Made by a program: the position numbers and the translations under genes
NCBI GenBank assembly: GCA_036375895.1
Contig: DASVBJ010000172.1
Span: 1-6,370 of the forward strand
Length of the DNA stretch: 6,370 nucleotides
Origin: DASVBJ01 sp036375895
GTDB taxonomy: Bacteria; Actinomycetota; Actinomycetes; JACCUZ01
Reading direction: 5' to 3'
The notes under the pieces: generated by a model
Seen by the model: the letters and a program-made list of their open reading frames with translations, nothing else
The model's database searches: none
What the model was told of the DNA's origin: nothing
In this document: in pieces, positions 5,585-6,370 of the stretch
Numbering within the stretch: position 1 is the stretch's first letter
Layout: the number at the start of each line of letters is the position of its first letter

Positions 5585-6370
5585 TCAGCGCACGACCAGG
5601 GCCGGTCCGCACGGCGCGACCAGCTCGCCGACGACCGGGTAGCCGGGCACCTCCCCTGCCACGAGCAGTCCGCCGGACGTCTGCGCGTCGGCGAGCAGCA
5701 GCAGCTCGTCCTCGTCGACCGACGCGTGGAGGTGCGGTCGCACCCACGCCAGGTTGCGCCGGGTCCCGCCGCTGACGTGGCCGGCCGCGAGCGCGGAGCG
5801 GGCACCGTCGAGGTAGGGCACCGCGACCGCGTCGACAACGGCGGTCACGCCACTCGCCCGGGCCAGCTTGAACAGATGACCGAGCAGGCCGAAGCCCGTC
5901 ACGTCGGTGGCGCAGCGGATGCCGGCGTCCAGGGCCTGCTGCGCCGCATCGCGGTTGAGCCTCGTCATCGTCTCGACGGCGTGGGGGAACACCTCGCCCG
6001 TCGTCTTGTGCATGGAGTTGAGCACGCCGACTCCGAGCGGCTTGGTCAGGGTGAGCGGCGTGCCGGGTCGGCCGGAGTCGTTGCGCAGCAAGCGGTCCGG
6101 GTCGGCGACGCCGGTGACCGCCATGCCGTACTTGGGCTCCGGGTCGTCGACGCTGTGACCGCCCGCGACGGGGCAGCCCGCACCCAGCGCGACGTCGAGA
6201 CCGCCTCGCAGCACCTCCCGGGCCAGCTCCGCCGGCAGGACGTCGCGCGGCCACGCCAGCAGGTTCACCGCGACGAGCGGGGTGCCGCCCATCGCGTAGA
6301 CGTCGGAGAGTGCGTTGGCCGCCGCGATCCGCCCCCAGTCGTAGGCGTCGTCGACGACGGGGGTGAAGAA
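5585..6370 (-). CDS. selD: Selenide, water dikinase (selenophosphate synthetase), partial at the right edge
   Basis: SelD uses ATP to turn selenide into selenophosphate, the selenium donor for selenocysteine on tRNA-Sec. The 261 visible residues begin FFTPVVDDAYDWGRIAAANA and continue LSDVYAMGG, matching the family's nucleotide- and metal-binding region. GGHSVDDPEPKYG, CATDVTGFGLLGH and LADAQTSGGLL follow, which are hallmark SelD motifs of the AIRS-like ATP-binding fold. The C-terminus is complete (stop 5585-5587). Compared with typical 330-350 residue SelD proteins, about 70 N-terminal residues lie beyond 6370. These include the active-site Cys/Sec and Lys, so whether SelD itself is a selenoprotein cannot be seen. 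ATG 6292 is internal, not the start, since the conserved frame continues to the edge. Its position by fdh genes fits supply of selenium to a selenocysteine formate dehydrogenase. selA and selB may lie nearby, unseen. Confidence 0.95.
   Translation of the reverse strand, partial: FFTPVVDDAYDWGRIAAANALSDVYAMGGTPLVAVNLLAWPRDVLPAELAREVLRGGLDVALGAGCPVAGGHSVDDPEPKYGMAVTGVADPDRLLRNDSGRPGTPLTLTKPLGVGVLNSMHKTTGEVFPHAVETMTRLNRDAAQQALDAGIRCATDVTGFGLLGHLFKLARASGVTAVVDAVAVPYLDGARSALAAGHVSGGTRRNLAWVRPHLHASVDEDELLLLADAQTSGGLLVAGEVPGYPVVGELVAPCGPALVVR

Noticed and set aside
5585..6292. selD start at the internal ATG 6292
   Set aside because: The frame upstream of this ATG encodes conserved SelD residues (FFTPVVDD, AAANALSDVYA) up to the window edge, so the gene is truncated by the window.
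1..6370. CRISPR array, insertion sequence or attachment site
   Set aside because: No regularly spaced repeats, transposase reading frames, inverted-repeat ends or tRNA genes were seen. The only repeats are the fdhB duplication and two short 15-bp tandems.

Overview
The window is very GC-rich with codons ending almost only in G or C. It has tight GTGA/ATGA gene overlaps and hairpin terminators without U-tracts. This suggests a high-GC actinobacterium, but the genus cannot be told from the sequence.

Layout. Bases 1-2127 are the end of a formate dehydrogenase operon on the + strand: the last codons of an upstream gene (probably the catalytic subunit), the four-cluster iron-sulfur subunit fdhB, and an NrfD-type membrane subunit. 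The fdhB gene is broken. A 271-bp segment covering its cluster-binding core occurs twice in direct tandem (325-595 and 596-866), with about 83% nucleotide identity by hand count. Because 271 is not a multiple of three, the second half of the gene lies in another frame. Removing one copy restores a normal 264-residue FdhB.

Bases 2220-3077 encode a five-helix membrane protein of the mechanosensitive-channel-related TM-helix (CmpX-like) type, followed by a strong 14-bp hairpin terminator. Bases 3200-5427 hold a translationally coupled pair: a secreted, cysteine-rich right-handed beta-helix protein and a small membrane-anchored or secreted protein of unknown function. After a short convergent intergenic region (15-bp tandem repeat, imperfect hairpin terminator, possible gene scrap), the minus strand carries the 3' three quarters of selD, which runs off the right edge.

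How it fits together. FdhB would pass electrons from formate oxidation to quinone through NrfD. SelD makes selenophosphate, the selenium donor for selenocysteine, so its position next to fdh suggests a selenocysteine-containing formate dehydrogenase whose alpha subunit lies to the left of the window. The channel-like gene and the beta-helix pair between them have no evident link to selenium or formate and look like separate transcription units. The most notable observation is the out-of-frame duplication in fdhB, which is either a recent recombination between diverged homologues or an assembly chimera. No clearly new biological system was found.
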